Positions 35,271 to 44,128 are shown, counted from the stretch's first letter. The stretch: DNA of 64,000 bases from Prochloron sp965198675 (GCA_965198675.1 OZ240666.1:4588001-4652000), one strand, 5' to 3'. Program-made: numbers and translations. The notes: generated by a model not told the origin, from the sequence alone.

Positions 35271-36632
35271 CTATTCGGAAAATTGTTGCCGGCGCCAGTC
35301 TTCCCCCACTTGGATTGTTAGGTCAGATCCCAGGGAACCAGTACTCTCCACCCGCACAGCCCCAACTCCTAAAGCAGCGCGGAGTGCAGCCCCAGTAATG
35401 TCATCCCCGTATTGAGCCACGATGCGGGTTTCTTCTAGAGGTTCGGGCCAGTCATGGTCAACAAACACATTGCTATAACCCACTTCCCGCAAATAGCGAC
35501 CCATAGCCGCTACCGCTTCGGAATCCCCAGTGCTATCTTGAATGGCAACTCTGACATAAGCTGGATTGAGGGCTTCTGAGGACAGCTCTCCCATATCGAA
35601 GTGCTGGGCCATCATCAGCTTAATGCGGCGATTATTTGGCAGCCAATAGCTTACCTCTTCCTTACCATCGCCGCTAAAGTAACCCGGTAGCATCAGCATT
35701 TGCGTATTTGACCGTTGAATTTTGGCGACCATACCAGCCAGAGCTAATAATTCTACCTTACCTAAGTTAGTTTCAAGATGAGATTTAGCTGTTGAGATAA
35801 CTTTAGGTATGCGCACTAAAGTAGTGGGCTTGAGGGCTTGTTCCACCAAGGCTCGCATCAGTATTTGCTGTCGCTGGACCCTACCAATATCTCCCAAGCG
35901 ATCGTAACGAAAGCGCAAAAATTGCATCGCTTTCTCCCCATCCAGGTGCTGCTTACCTTTTTTTAGGTTAATGTACAGATGCTGACTTTCGTCAATGTAT
36001 TTCATATCTCTGGGAACATAAACAGTAACTCCACCCAAAGCATCGATAGTTTTCTCCACACCCTGGACATTTACCCGGACATAGCGATCCACCTCTACCC
36101 CTAAAAGCTCCTCGATAGTCTGGGCAGCTAGTTCGTGACCCCCGTAAAGATTAGCGACATTAATTTTCTGGATACCATAGCCTGGTATATCAGCACGGGT
36201 ATCCCGGGGAATAGAAAGAACGGTCAATTTTTCTTGGAACGGATCAAACCGCAGCAAAAGCATGGTATCCGCAAGACCCTCAACAGAATTGACCAGAGCG
36301 TGGTATCCTGCTTCATCGTTAGTAGGGTGGTCCGCATCGGAAGTAAGAACCTTAGTCCCCAAAACCAAGATATTTGCCGGACGGGTTAGTTTAGGCAGTG
36401 CAAGTCCTTCTCGATGGTCGATCTGTTCTTCTGGCTCTACGGGTGCGGGTAGCCAGGTGTCCGATAGGGAGCCTGCCAGCAGTGCTCCCGCTGTTGCCGA
36501 GATGGTTGCCACTGCTGTTAAACTCAAACAGATCCAAAGCCGGTGTCCCTTAAGTATTTTGGCAGTATTTTTGGTGACTTTCGATTTTTGCTCTTGATTG
36601 CTATTTGCCATTGTTTTCGGTTTTGAACTCAA
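35271..36632 (-). CDS. LytR-CpsA-Psr (LCP) family protein
   Basis: LCP proteins transfer glycopolymers from a lipid carrier to the cell wall. The protein has a short cytoplasmic N-terminus, one membrane helix (LWICLSLTAVATISATAGALLAG) and then the LCP domain: ANILVLGT, DTMLLLRFDPFQEKLTVLSIPRDTR with its pyrophosphate-binding Arg/Asp, QKINVANLYGG, and FLRFRYDRLGDIGRVQRQQ. A C-terminal LytR_C-like domain follows (VRVAIQDSTGDSEAVAAMGRYL). The start may be 36632 or the Met at 36611. It overlaps the upstream membrane-protein gene by four bases and precedes trpEG by 73 bp. Confidence 0.92.
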   Translation of the reverse strand: MSSKPKTMANSNQEQKSKVTKNTAKILKGHRLWICLSLTAVATISATAGALLAGSLSDTWLPAPVEPEEQIDHREGLALPKLTRPANILVLGTKVLTSDADHPTNDEAGYHALVNSVEGLADTMLLLRFDPFQEKLTVLSIPRDTRADIPGYGIQKINVANLYGGHELAAQTIEELLGVEVDRYVRVNVQGVEKTIDALGGVTVYVPRDMKYIDESQHLYINLKKGKQHLDGEKAMQFLRFRYDRLGDIGRVQRQQILMRALVEQALKPTTLVRIPKVISTAKSHLETNLGKVELLALAGMVAKIQRSNTQMLMLPGYFSGDGKEEVSYWLPNNRRIKLMMAQHFDMGELSSEALNPAYVRVAIQDSTGDSEAVAAMGRYLREVGYSNVFVDHDWPEPLEETRIVAQYGDDITGAALRAALGVGAVRVESTGSLGSDLTIQVGEDWRRQQFSE

Positions 36633-37006
36633 GATAAATGTTTACCGATAAATCTCTCAGCCATGGGACTAATCAAAGGCAGACGGGGGTATTTACCCTG
36701 CCACAAACGGATCATTAAACTGAGAGATATCAGAAAATAACCAGAAGTGAGTAGGCTATTGAGATATAATAACCGTAGGCTATTAAACTCAGAGGTTTGC
36801 CAGGCTCCTGTCCAGAGTAAACTGTAACAAAGAGACCAGCAGAGGGTAAAAGTCAAGGATAAGCGAGATACTTTTTGTATTTTGCGGCTACCTTGACGCC
36901 AATAAAGAGTCCACAGGGCCAGAAAAAATCCCAACACTGGGATAAGGTACATAGATAACTTGAGCTGCTCGAGCTGCCCCTGCTCTTTTTGCATGATCTT
37001 CGCCAT
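36629..37006 (-). CDS. Four-helix cyanobacterial membrane protein
   Basis: This 125-residue protein has four hydrophobic segments (LSMYLIPVLGFFLALWTLYW, LSLTFTLCWSLCYSLLWTGA, LLYLNSLLTSGYFLISLSLM and a weaker amphipathic start) and a basic motif RQGSRKIQKVSR between the first two. It overlaps the LCP gene by four bases, so the two are probably co-translated and functionally linked at the membrane. No function is known to me. It is divergent from mobA. Confidence 0.75.
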   Translation of the reverse strand: MAKIMQKEQGQLEQLKLSMYLIPVLGFFLALWTLYWRQGSRKIQKVSRLSLTFTLCWSLCYSLLWTGAWQTSEFNSLRLLYLNSLLTSGYFLISLSLMIRLWQGKYPRLPLISPMAERFIGKHLS

Positions 37007-37015
37007 CGCTCATTT

Positions 37016-37612
37016 ATGGAAAATTTGCCCACAGAAAGAATAAGTATTCTTATACTAGCAGGAGGAACAAGTTCCCGGATGGGAAGGGATAAAGCTTTAA
37101 TTCCCATCAATGGTGTGGTGATGTTGGAGCGAATTTGCCTGGTAGCTACAGAATGCAGTAATTCAGTCCAGGTAGTTACCCCTTGGCCTGAAAGATACCA
37201 GCATATTGTACCTCACCACTGCGGTTTTTTGCCAGAACTCGGTGGCGACGGACCATTGGTAGCATTTGCCCAATCCTTACCTGGGGTAGAAACTGAGTGG
37301 GTGTTGTTGTTGGCTTGCGATTTACCCCTACTATTGGAAAAGGATATCCGGGAATGGATAGGGTATCTGGAGATGGTAAAAGAAGAGGTGGTGGCTCTTT
37401 TACCTAGAAGTGAGAAAGGTTGGGAACCTTTATGCGGTTTTTATCGTCGCCGTTGTTTACCTTTACTGACTGATTTTATCGCCGGAGGAGGTAGGTCATT
37501 TCAGGGTTGGTTGAGTCTACAGCCAGTGGTAGAATTACCCATTACAGATGCTTCTGTTTTATTTAATTGTAATACACCAGAAGATTTGGAGTATTTTTTG
37601 AACCGCAGATGA
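37016..37612 (+). CDS. mobA: Molybdenum cofactor guanylyltransferase
   Basis: MobA attaches GMP to molybdopterin to form the guanine dinucleotide cofactor, needed by enzymes such as some nitrate reductases. The nucleotide-binding signature ISILILAGGTSSRMGRDKAL is at the N-terminus, with LLLACDLPLL carrying the metal-binding Asp, LLPRSEKGWEPLCGFYRR and FNCNTPEDLEYF. About 198 residues is normal. The ATG at 37016 is preferred to 36989, which would overlap the divergent gene. A repeat array follows its stop. Confidence 0.92.
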   Translation: MENLPTERISILILAGGTSSRMGRDKALIPINGVVMLERICLVATECSNSVQVVTPWPERYQHIVPHHCGFLPELGGDGPLVAFAQSLPGVETEWVLLLACDLPLLLEKDIREWIGYLEMVKEEVVALLPRSEKGWEPLCGFYRRRCLPLLTDFIAGGGRSFQGWLSLQPVVELPITDASVLFNCNTPEDLEYFLNRR

Positions 37613-37675
37613 TTGCGAAGCTTTGCGAAGCTTTGCGAAGCTTTGCGCAAGCAACCGCCCTTGGCGGGAGCGGAT
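37612..37675. repeat. Short tandem AGCTTTGCGA repeats
   Basis: The array has the same GCGAAGCTTT unit and GGCGGGAGCGG flank as the one at 2333-2416. It directly follows the mobA stop codon and ends just before the next gene. Confidence 0.75.
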
Positions 37676-37698
37676 AAACGCAGATGAAATGAATACAG

Positions 37699-38565
37699 AT
37701 GAGTGGAGATGAATTAGTTATTAAATTAACGGGAGATGGCTCTTTTACTTTCTTTTCTCCTGAGTTTCAGGAAACTTTTCACTCTCACTCTGGAGCCAAG
37801 CAAGAAGCTGAGCAAAAATTTGTCTTACCTTGTGGTTTGGAACAGTTAGCTAAACAAAAAAATTCATTGCAAATCTTGGATATTTGCTATGGATTGGGTT
37901 ACAATAGTGCTGCGGCTTTAGCAACTATTTGGAAAGTTAATCCTCATTGTAACATCCAGTTAATTGCTTTAGAACTAGAGCCAACAGTATGCCATAAAGC
38001 GATCGCCTCCCAATTACTGGAACTCTGGGAACCACCTATTCCTCAGTTACTAGCTGGCTTAGCAGTGGAGCAGGAAGTAAAAGAGTCTCATTTACAAGCT
38101 AAACTGTTTTGGGGAGATGGGAGGGTAACTATAAAACAAGTTATTGGGTTAGATTTTGAAGCAGATGCCATTTTTCTGGATCCTTTTTCGCCCCCAAAAT
38201 GTCCTCAGCTTTGGACAGTAGAATTTCTCTCTCTGGTAGCTACCTGCTTGAAACCAACGGGAATACTCGCTACTTATTCCTGTGCTGCTGCTGTGCGGGT
38301 TGCTTTACAACTAGCAGGTTTGACAGTAGGAGCAAGTAAGAGCGTGGGGAAGCGCTCTCCTGGTACTGTTGCTAGCAAAACTTGCGCTGATCTGCCACCC
38401 CTTTCCCTACAGGAACGAGAACATTTACAAACTCGTGCAGCTATTCCCTACCGAGATCCCATGCTGAAAGATTCCCCAGAGATAATATTGAGACGGAGGC
38501 AAAACTCACAACTTGTTAGTTTGCTAGAACCCACTAAGGTTTGGAAAAAACGTTGGTACAAGTAA
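37699..38565 (+). CDS. MnmC-type SAM-dependent tRNA methyltransferase
   Basis: The protein belongs to the MnmC methyltransferase-domain family (MnmD when stand-alone), which completes mnm5s2U34 in tRNA wobble positions. Motifs are LQILDICYGLGYNSAAAL for SAM binding, LIALELEP, LFWGDGR and DAIFLDPFSPPKCPQLWTVE, the latter being the signature of this family. GILATYSCAAAVRVAL and GKRSPGTVASK follow. The oxidase domain of bifunctional MnmC is absent, as in most cyanobacteria. The start at 37699 follows the short repeat array. Confidence 0.88.
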   Translation: MSGDELVIKLTGDGSFTFFSPEFQETFHSHSGAKQEAEQKFVLPCGLEQLAKQKNSLQILDICYGLGYNSAAALATIWKVNPHCNIQLIALELEPTVCHKAIASQLLELWEPPIPQLLAGLAVEQEVKESHLQAKLFWGDGRVTIKQVIGLDFEADAIFLDPFSPPKCPQLWTVEFLSLVATCLKPTGILATYSCAAAVRVALQLAGLTVGASKSVGKRSPGTVASKTCADLPPLSLQEREHLQTRAAIPYRDPMLKDSPEIILRRRQNSQLVSLLEPTKVWKKRWYK

Positions 38566-38685
38566 TGGAATCTCATTGCGGCTAATCACAGTTTGAATAA
38601 ATGGATATTTAAAGAATCGTTTGTAAATATCCAAGGGAACTGCCAAGTACAATCTTCTATCTGCTTTTTCTTCCTCTAGGGCAAT
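38557..38685 (-). pseudogene. Remnant of a XisH-like protein
   Basis: The frame IALEEEKADRRLYLAVPLDI, YKRFFKYPFIQTVISRNEI matches the C-terminal third of XisH (fdxN-element excision controlling factor family), where RxLYLAVPxDxYxxFF is conserved. The N-terminal catalytic-like part is missing and is replaced by repeat-derived sequence. XisH and its partner XisI are found widely in cyanobacteria with PD-(D/E)xK-like genes. Confidence 0.7.
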
Positions 38686-38731
38686 TAAATTCCTAACTGG
38701 TAACTGATCACTGTCAAGGTACGTGCTATAA

Positions 38732-39340
38732 CTATAGCTCAATAAGACCCACTAAAATTTGGAGTAGCAATTCTAATTGAGTCGGAACACTATACAACAT
38801 GATGTCTTGGGTAATCATGCGAGTTGCTTGATCTAATTTGCCAAATCGCCAACCGTCACCCATGGTTACGGCTCCATAAACAATCTCTTGCTCTTCTACC
38901 TGAGCCAGGGCAATCATTTCAGCAGCTAACTGGGTAAACCCTCGCGATAAATCTTCCTTCTTCGCCTCTACCACCAAAAAGTTTTGTGGGGACTTTAATA
39001 AGTAGTCGAGATTTCCCTTCAGCCAGTTACTGACATGAAGGGGATATTCTAAACGAATTTGACAACGACAAAACCGGGCAACAGCCAGTAAAATCGGGGC
39101 AATAATTACTTCTCTTCGGGCTGTTTCACTTGATAAAATTATTAATTTCAAAGAGTCTTGGATATCTTGCTGAAGCTGATTAAAGGGGGTGAGGGACTTC
39201 CCCGTTTTGGGAAGCTCCAACACATCACTGGTAAAGCCATATCCAAGTTCGGCAAGAATTTGGTCCACTTCGTAAGTCATCTCGAAGTAGGAACGAAAGG
39301 TATAGGATTGATCTTCCTGAAGGATTTTGAATTTTGCCAT
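38732..39340 (-). CDS. Putative PD-(D/E)xK nuclease-like protein
   Basis: This 202-residue cyanobacterial protein contains LKGNLDYLLKSPQNFLVVEAKKEDL, where an Asp followed by ExK in a hydrophobic strand is the core pattern of the restriction-endonuclease fold. GFTQLAAEMIALAQ is a helix with a conserved Gln, as in many such nucleases. ADP or DNA substrates are unknown. It is followed by a Uma2-type gene on the same strand with about 12 bp between, so the two are likely co-transcribed. Confidence 0.65.
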   Translation of the reverse strand: MAKFKILQEDQSYTFRSYFEMTYEVDQILAELGYGFTSDVLELPKTGKSLTPFNQLQQDIQDSLKLIILSSETARREVIIAPILLAVARFCRCQIRLEYPLHVSNWLKGNLDYLLKSPQNFLVVEAKKEDLSRGFTQLAAEMIALAQVEEQEIVYGAVTMGDGWRFGKLDQATRMITQDIMLYSVPTQLELLLQILVGLIEL

Positions 39341-39352
39341 GAGAGTAGGAAG

Positions 39353-40120
39353 TTAATCGAGCTTCATTAAGGCTTTGAGCTGAGACAGTTCCATTTTGAG
39401 TGCATCTCGTTGTGCCGTGACAGTTGCATTTTCAGCCTCCAGGACATTTCGTTCTGCCACTTGTTGGGCTTGCTCAATCTCCATCAAACGCCTCACCGCT
39501 ATGGGATTGAGCACTTCATCCACCGTTAACCTTAATTGGGGCAAAACTTGAGACAGGATCTGCTCCCCTTTCCGAAAGTCTCGATCCTGGTAGGGAGCAC
39601 CACCAGAGGCTGAATTACACACCCGAATGTGTTCCCTCCTCCTGTTGATAATCCAGTATTCGGGAATCCCGATCGCTGCGTACTCTTTGTGTTTCTTTTT
39701 ATAATCCTCCGTCTCGTTTGTGCTAGTGACTTCTATAACCAGTAATGGGGTTTGGTTGTGCTGAAAAATTCCTGCCTCTCCCACTTGAGCAATATGAAGC
39801 CAATGCTCTTCCCGGTTCACACACACATCTACAATGCGGCTGGTATTTTTGTTAATCCTTACCCCCACTTCTTTCCCTGCTCGCAATTGAGTTTGGGTAT
39901 GGGCGAACAATTTGTTGAAGATGTAAACCAAAAACTCGCAGATAATAATGTGTAATCCAGCAGGTGGTGTCATAAGTTGTAAATATCCCTCAACCAGTTC
40001 GTAGCGATCGGGAGTACCATCTTCATAGGAGCAATATTCTTCAAAGGTGAAGATTCTGGGTTGAGGTGGAGTGGAAATGGTTCCAACAGTGGTTTTGAGC
40101 GTAACAGCAGACACAGTCAT
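39353..40120 (-). CDS. Uma2 family endonuclease with C-terminal coiled coil
   Basis: Visible motifs are FTFEEYCSYEDGTPDRYELVEGYL, VDVCVNREEHWL (catalytic-type Asp), LLVIEVTSTNETEDYKKKHKEYAA with the ExV and Lys, and GIPEYWIINRR. These are the standard Uma2 (DUF820) landmarks. The last 50 residues (LMEIEQAQQVAERNVLEAEN and on) are a predicted coiled coil. This subtype is only distantly related to the tandem Uma2 genes at 20-22 kb. It is upstream of the nuclease-like gene on the same strand. Confidence 0.88.
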   Translation of the reverse strand: MTVSAVTLKTTVGTISTPPQPRIFTFEEYCSYEDGTPDRYELVEGYLQLMTPPAGLHIIICEFLVYIFNKLFAHTQTQLRAGKEVGVRINKNTSRIVDVCVNREEHWLHIAQVGEAGIFQHNQTPLLVIEVTSTNETEDYKKKHKEYAAIGIPEYWIINRRREHIRVCNSASGGAPYQDRDFRKGEQILSQVLPQLRLTVDEVLNPIAVRRLMEIEQAQQVAERNVLEAENATVTAQRDALKMELSQLKALMKLD

Positions 40121-41072
40121 GGTTTGTCCAGAGCAGCTTGACGGTTTCAGCTTGTATTATACTTTAGATAGGGTATAAAATAACCACAGAGGCACAGAGG
40201 GCACAGAGAAAGAGAAGAGAGAGGGTTAAACCTTAACATAATAAAGCAATAAAACTGTTTATAACCTCCATAAACCTTTCCTTGCATCCCATATATCTAA
40301 TGTATAATAGCGATCGCCCTACTATATGCTTCGTTCTACCCAACCTACAATTTAAGAGGTGTCACTAATTCCAGTATATCCTAATTTTCCGGATAGTCAT
40401 GCACAGTAATGATACCGCGATCGCTGGTCACCTATGTATCTTAACTAACTTAATCACGACTTTGCTTGCCGTGCTTGTTCGGCGCTGCGGGTGTGCCTGG
40501 GAGAAATGTAGAAAATATCCGTAATCAGTACAAGACGATCCCTGGGTGGGAGTTTGAAAACCTGCACTTCCTGTAGCAACATATACGGCTCCTATGCTCA
40601 ACTAGTATGAATGATTGGGATCTCTATGACCAGTTAATTGCTACCTAGCTGCCTAGCCCATTGAACCCAAAACCTGATCACTCCCACATCATGACCCTAG
40701 CCCAACAAAATCAAGATGCGTTACGGTTTTCTAATGCATTCTGCGATCAGCGATCGTACTTGATAAATGAGGTTTCGCCAGAAAAATTGTTATCTAGTAC
40801 TACCTCCACCTCCCAGAGCATCCGCTGCAATGAATGGTGTGCGATTTGTTAACCTTGTCAAATCACTTGTAAAATTATAACATACTCAGGGACAAGTGGC
40901 AAGATCTAGTGCCAGTAAATTATTTCCGAGGAAGGAATGGAAGACAATCCCCTTAAGAAGGTGGGGCAGGGGGGGATTTATAAATGCTCCGGTTGGGTAA
41001 AATTTATCGTTTTTGGTGCGTTATTAACGCACCCTACATATAATGTATAATAGCGATCGCTGTACTATATGC
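40121..41072. other. Gene-poor stretch with toxin-antitoxin debris
   Basis: 40440-40600 is a collapsed copy of the PIN/antitoxin pair at 42.9-43.6 kb: GCTGCGGGTGTGCCTG and GAGAAATGTAGAA are followed directly by AATCAGTACAAGACGATCC, with the intervening sequence deleted. A short piece of the R200 repeat (ACTCAGGGACAAGTGGCAAG) lies near 40885, and ATGTATAATAGCGATCGC occurs at about 40300 and 41044. The 63-codon frame at 40661 shows no family resemblance. I see no intact gene. Confidence 0.55.
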
Positions 41073-41120
41073 TTAACGCACCACTCTGATTTTAACCTCA
41101 AGATTAAGATTAGCCCATAG

Positions 41121-41462
41121 TCAATCAGTAGTTATAACTGGTAGATTGAGAGCAATACCCAGTGCAAGACAAGCCCGATCACCATGTGAGAGTTCATTTA
41201 ATTTAGTAGACGGGCGAAGCAACAACGCCGCCATGAATGCTTGTTGGTTGTTAAAGGGGATAATTTTAAGATTTAAGTTTGATAGAATCTGTTGGATGTC
41301 TTCTTCGGTAATTCCCGCATCTGCAAGTTTTGCTACAACTTCAGAAAGATTGACTGAACTAATGACAGCATTGCCAATCAATTGAGAAATTTCCTCACTA
41401 CCATCTTCTTGATTGAGCAAAGCCAACACAGCAGAAGCATCAACCACAACTTTATTTATCAC
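41121..41462 (-). pseudogene. PIN-domain toxin (VapC-like) truncated by a stop codon
   Basis: It is about 85-90% identical by eye to the intact PIN gene at 48901-49287: VVVDASAVLALLNQEDG start with the first Asp, SEVVAKLADAG, and GDRACLALGIALNLPVITTD. After ITTD a TGA replaces the GGA of the paralogue, so the last 14 or so residues (WANLNL...) are lost although still readable downstream to 41073. Most PIN acidic residues are upstream of the stop, so partial activity is possible. The gene overlaps the HEPN-antitoxin fusion by 11 bp. Confidence 0.75.
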
Positions 41463-42276
41463 GTAAAGCCTCCTCCCTACGTTCTTGAATCAGTTCTTCA
41501 GAAAGTTTTCTGCCAGGAGGTACATAATCTCTGAAAATTGCTTGAGCATTTTTTACTGAATTTTGAGTATTTAGATGGGTGGGTGGGTCAAACCATCCCC
41601 TGTACCAGTCTAACATTTCATAGTTTTGGGTAAAGTCTGATTTTGGAATTTTATCCAGCATTACATTAACCATTGTTGAAGCAGTTTTACAAGCCCATTC
41701 GGCAGCCTTAGCAGTGCTAACTAGCCATGTTATCGATTCAATCGATTCAATTGTTGTTGCTTCCCGAAAAATCCCCTTACCTCGGAGACTTTTCGTTAAC
41801 TTTCTTCCCAAATACCTGAACACCTCGTCTTCATCATACTCAATTATATCTTCCGGTTTGAGATGCGCCAGACAGTCACGTAGGCGGAATAGATCGGCAA
41901 AGTCTTGATAAGGAGCCTTTCCTTTGTCAAACTTACTTCCCAAAGCTTTACTAGCTAACATAAACTTTTCTGGCGTGCTTTTCCACCTTTTACCTTTTCC
42001 ACCGGAGGTTTGACTAGAAGAAGACTCGTCAATTGCCTCAATCAACTTATCTAAAAAGTCTTCTTTACATCCAGCATTCTTCCCCATTTTTGCAAAGGCT
42101 AACAGCTCATTGATAAATGCTTCAAGTGAAAATGCAGAAAAAATAATGGAAACCAGGGCATCTTTTTGCATATGAATCTTGTATCCTTTTTTTGCCCTCT
42201 CATAGGAATCAAGAGCTATCTTATAAAAATGGTTAGAATCTATAATAAATCTTTGATTTGGTTTCATGTCTCTCAT
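41452..42276 (-). CDS. HEPN-like protein fused to a VapB-type antitoxin C-terminus
   Basis: Residues 1 to about 215 are helical with a HEPN-like motif LFRLRDCLAHLKPE (R-x4-H) and IFSAFSLEAFINELLAFA before it. The last 45 residues (LNTQNSVKNAQAIFRDYVPP and GRKLSEELIQERREEALRDK) match nearly exactly the C-terminus of the small antitoxin at 49277-49477, which precedes an intact PIN toxin. Here too a PIN gene follows, overlapping by 11 bp. The result is a HEPN domain joined to an antitoxin. It may be a chimera made by recombination or a real two-headed protein. The frame is open throughout. Confidence 0.7.
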   Translation of the reverse strand: MRDMKPNQRFIIDSNHFYKIALDSYERAKKGYKIHMQKDALVSIIFSAFSLEAFINELLAFAKMGKNAGCKEDFLDKLIEAIDESSSSQTSGGKGKRWKSTPEKFMLASKALGSKFDKGKAPYQDFADLFRLRDCLAHLKPEDIIEYDEDEVFRYLGRKLTKSLRGKGIFREATTIESIESITWLVSTAKAAEWACKTASTMVNVMLDKIPKSDFTQNYEMLDWYRGWFDPPTHLNTQNSVKNAQAIFRDYVPPGRKLSEELIQERREEALRDK

Positions 42277-42430
42277 AGTATTGAAATGCAGTTTGGGGCG
42301 AATCGTCAGGCACCAAAGCGGGGTTGAAGAATGAAACCCAACATTTCGCCGATTTCACAGGGTTGGTTGTGAACGATAGATGTGTGCGGCTTAACTCAAC
42401 CTACGAGATCGGAGATCGAGCTAGCTCTAG
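42277..42430. other. Intergenic spacer with GTTGGGTTTC-type repeats
   Basis: It contains a GGTTGAAGAATGAAACCCAAC element and CTACGAGATCGGAGATCGAG, the latter repeated at 45077. No gene is evident. Confidence 0.5.
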
Positions 42431-42632
42431 GAGGCTAGCGGCGCGATACCATCTTTCGGGTAAAACCGATCGCCTCCAACTCTTAGGCCACCCGTCCACT
42501 TAAAAATAACTATAACACACTCAGGGGCAAGTGGCAAAGTTTAATGCACAAATATTGAATTCTGTAACAAAACTTTACATTAATGGTTACAAGGATCGCC
42601 CTACTGAGCTTCACAAATTCGGAATATATAGC
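42431..42632 (+). repeat. Interspersed repeat family R200, long copy
   Basis: This copy runs from GAGGCTAGCGGCGCGATACC through CCACCCGTCCACTTAAAAAT, ACTCAGGGGCAAGTGGCAAA and ACAAAACTTTACATTAATGG to TTCACAAATTCGGAATATA. It also has a short extra segment (CACAAATATTGAATT) found only in the 61161 copy. Confidence 0.85.
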
Positions 42633-42889
42633 AACCGCCCATGTTGAGACAAGTTGAGATGACGAACAAATCCTAAAACCCTTGTTCTCTAAAACTTTCT
42701 TCTTCCCCTCCAGGGGTTGAAACCCCTGGCTATCACGACTCCCGATTCCATTCTTTTAGGCTACGATTATAACCTAGAGAGCACAACGCTTTCGCCGAAA
42801 AGTCCGAGATTTGAAGCACCAGTAAGCTTGCTCGCGCCAACGCAGGAAATTTATATGTCCTAAACTGTTTGCGTAGTGCTATATCTTAA
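42633..42889. other. Spacer with CCAGGGGTTGAAACCCCTGG palindrome
   Basis: A near-perfect inverted repeat lies at 42711-42730, and a CAACGCTTTCGCCGAAAAG motif occurs near 42785 that is repeated at 48124 and 48756. No coding sequence is seen. Confidence 0.5.
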
Positions 42890-43324
42890 CTAACCATCAT
42901 CACGACTTTGTTTGCCGACTTGCTGCAACGAATCCTGAACAGATAACACAGGCACAGGGGAACTCACAAAACCTTGGACATCCCGCGTCACGATAGCGTC
43001 TAATCCTTGAGTAACTGCACTGAAAATTTGAACAGCGTCTTCAAAATCAGATAAGCCAGAGTTGAAGGCTGATTCCAAAACGGCTCGATCAATAGGGTAA
43101 ATAACCATAACTGTTAGTGTTTCTGAAACTGCTTGCCGTGCTTGTTTAACGCTGCGGGTGTGCCTGCGAGAAATGTAGAAGATATCCGTAAGTGTTGTCG
43201 CTGTAACATAGCCGACGACTTGCCCCACATTGATCTCTTGGAACAGCAGTTCTGTGTCTTGGAAAAATGGTTCCCGTTGCAACAGAAAATCTAGGACAAT
43301 GTTGGTATCAATTAAAATTTTCAC
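42890..43324 (-). CDS. PIN-domain toxin
   Basis: This 144-residue PIN protein begins MKILIDTNIVLDFLLQREPF (first Asp and DTNIV), with TTLTDIFYISRR, SGLSDFEDAVQIFSA (acidic pair) and DAIVTRDVQGF at the end of the fold. PIN toxins are Mg-dependent RNases inhibited by a cognate antitoxin. It overlaps the upstream small gene by four bases (ATGA), the standard antitoxin-toxin arrangement. A collapsed duplicate of this pair lies at about 40440-40600. Confidence 0.88.
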   Translation of the reverse strand: MKILIDTNIVLDFLLQREPFFQDTELLFQEINVGQVVGYVTATTLTDIFYISRRHTRSVKQARQAVSETLTVMVIYPIDRAVLESAFNSGLSDFEDAVQIFSAVTQGLDAIVTRDVQGFVSSPVPVLSVQDSLQQVGKQSRDDG

Positions 43325-43551
43325 TGAAGATACTTCTGAACCCGTCGCTCTTCTAACATAGCAGCCACTTCTGCATCCGTTGGTGCCCGTTGGTCTGTTT
43401 TTAATAAACCTCGCATCCGTCGAATTGCGCTAGAGCGTTCAGAAGAGGAAACATTTGTATCTTGCAAAGATTCAATAATGGCAATAATCAGTACAAGACG
43501 ATCCCTGGGTGGGAGTTTGAAAACCTGCTCTTTAACTTCCTGTAGCAACAT
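43321..43551 (-). CDS. Antitoxin of the PIN module
   Basis: The product starts most plausibly at MLLQEVKEQVFKLPPRDRLV (43551) and ends VAAMLEERRVQKYLQ, giving 76 residues. The helical 'LPPxDRLxLIxxIxESL' opening and the C-terminal 'MLEERR..KYL' are typical of small cyanobacterial antitoxins preceding PIN genes. The frame is open further upstream, but that part overlaps the divergent antitoxin gene at 43630. Start and stop overlap with the toxin implies coupled translation. Confidence 0.75.
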   Translation of the reverse strand: MLLQEVKEQVFKLPPRDRLVLIIAIIESLQDTNVSSSERSSAIRRMRGLLKTDQRAPTDAEVAAMLEERRVQKYLQ

Positions 43552-43629
43552 ATAAGGTTCCTTCAAAAATCCAATATTTGCTCGCTTTAACACTAAAATA
43601 ACATTAATGTTCAATTTTTGAAACCTTGA

Positions 43630-43854
43630 ATGGAAGTCTTTCAACTCACAACAACTATAAATAAGTCAGGGCACCTCCTACTTGACATTCCCACAAAACT
43701 TGCCCTGGAGCAAGTAAATGTTGCGCTAGTACTCAATCCAATTAGAGAATCTAAGCCTCAAAATCAGAACTACGACTTTTCTGATTTGTCAGGAAAATTG
43801 ACTTGGAAGGGAAATGCCGTGGCTATGCAAAGGATATTACGAGATGAATGGTAA
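43630..43854 (+). CDS. Antitoxin of a broken PIN module
   Basis: The 74-residue protein MEVFQLTTTINKSGHLLLDI ... YDFSDLSGKLTWKGNAVAMQ RILRDEW is of a common cyanobacterial antitoxin type. The SDLxGKLxWxGDAVxxQRxLRDEW tail binds the toxin in related pairs. It overlaps the toxin start by 11 bp. The toxin is truncated, so this antitoxin is left without a partner. Confidence 0.8.
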   Translation: MEVFQLTTTINKSGHLLLDIPTKLALEQVNVALVLNPIRESKPQNQNYDFSDLSGKLTWKGNAVAMQRILRDEW

Positions 43855-43935
43855 TCGTTATGTTCTAGATACGAATGGGATCATCACGCTCTTACAAGGG
43901 AATACTCAACTGGTTCAATTACTTCAGGCTGCTAA
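43844..43935 (+). pseudogene. PIN toxin truncated after about 30 residues
   Basis: ATG 43844 opens MNGNRYVLDTNGIITLLQGN TQLVQLLQAA, a typical PIN N-terminus. At about 43935 the sequence changes to the antisense of a YgiT-type antitoxin gene, so the remaining PIN residues are lost. The frame runs on to 44041 through unrelated sequence. Confidence 0.75.
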
Positions 43936-44128
43936 GAGATCAACAACCTCAACGATTTTTCCGCCGACTCGTGCATCGGTGACGATTTTTTCAAGATGCG
44001 CTGCGACGGTATCCTCAATCCAATCCTCTCCGCACTGCTGACAAACCCGCGCGGGCACATGGCGGACAACCACTTCCGTCGGAAATATTCCCGCCACAAA
44101 TCGGACAATAATCACTCATTTCTGCCAT
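43924..44128 (-). pseudogene. YgiT-type zinc-finger antitoxin fragment, internally deleted
   Basis: It reads VVVRHVPARVCQQCGEDWIED, then TVAAHLEKIVTDARVGGKIV, the second CxxC knuckle and C-terminal half of a YgiT/MqsA-type antitoxin. The first CPICGGNIS knuckle is present just upstream, but a deletion of about 30 bases shifts the frame relative to the paralogue at 46925-47101. It lies antisense inside the toxin it truncated. Confidence 0.75.

Noticed and set aside
40661..40852. 63-codon ORF (MNPKPDHSHIMTLAQQNQ...)
   Set aside because: No family resemblance, no ribosome-binding site, and it is surrounded by collapsed duplicates and repeats.
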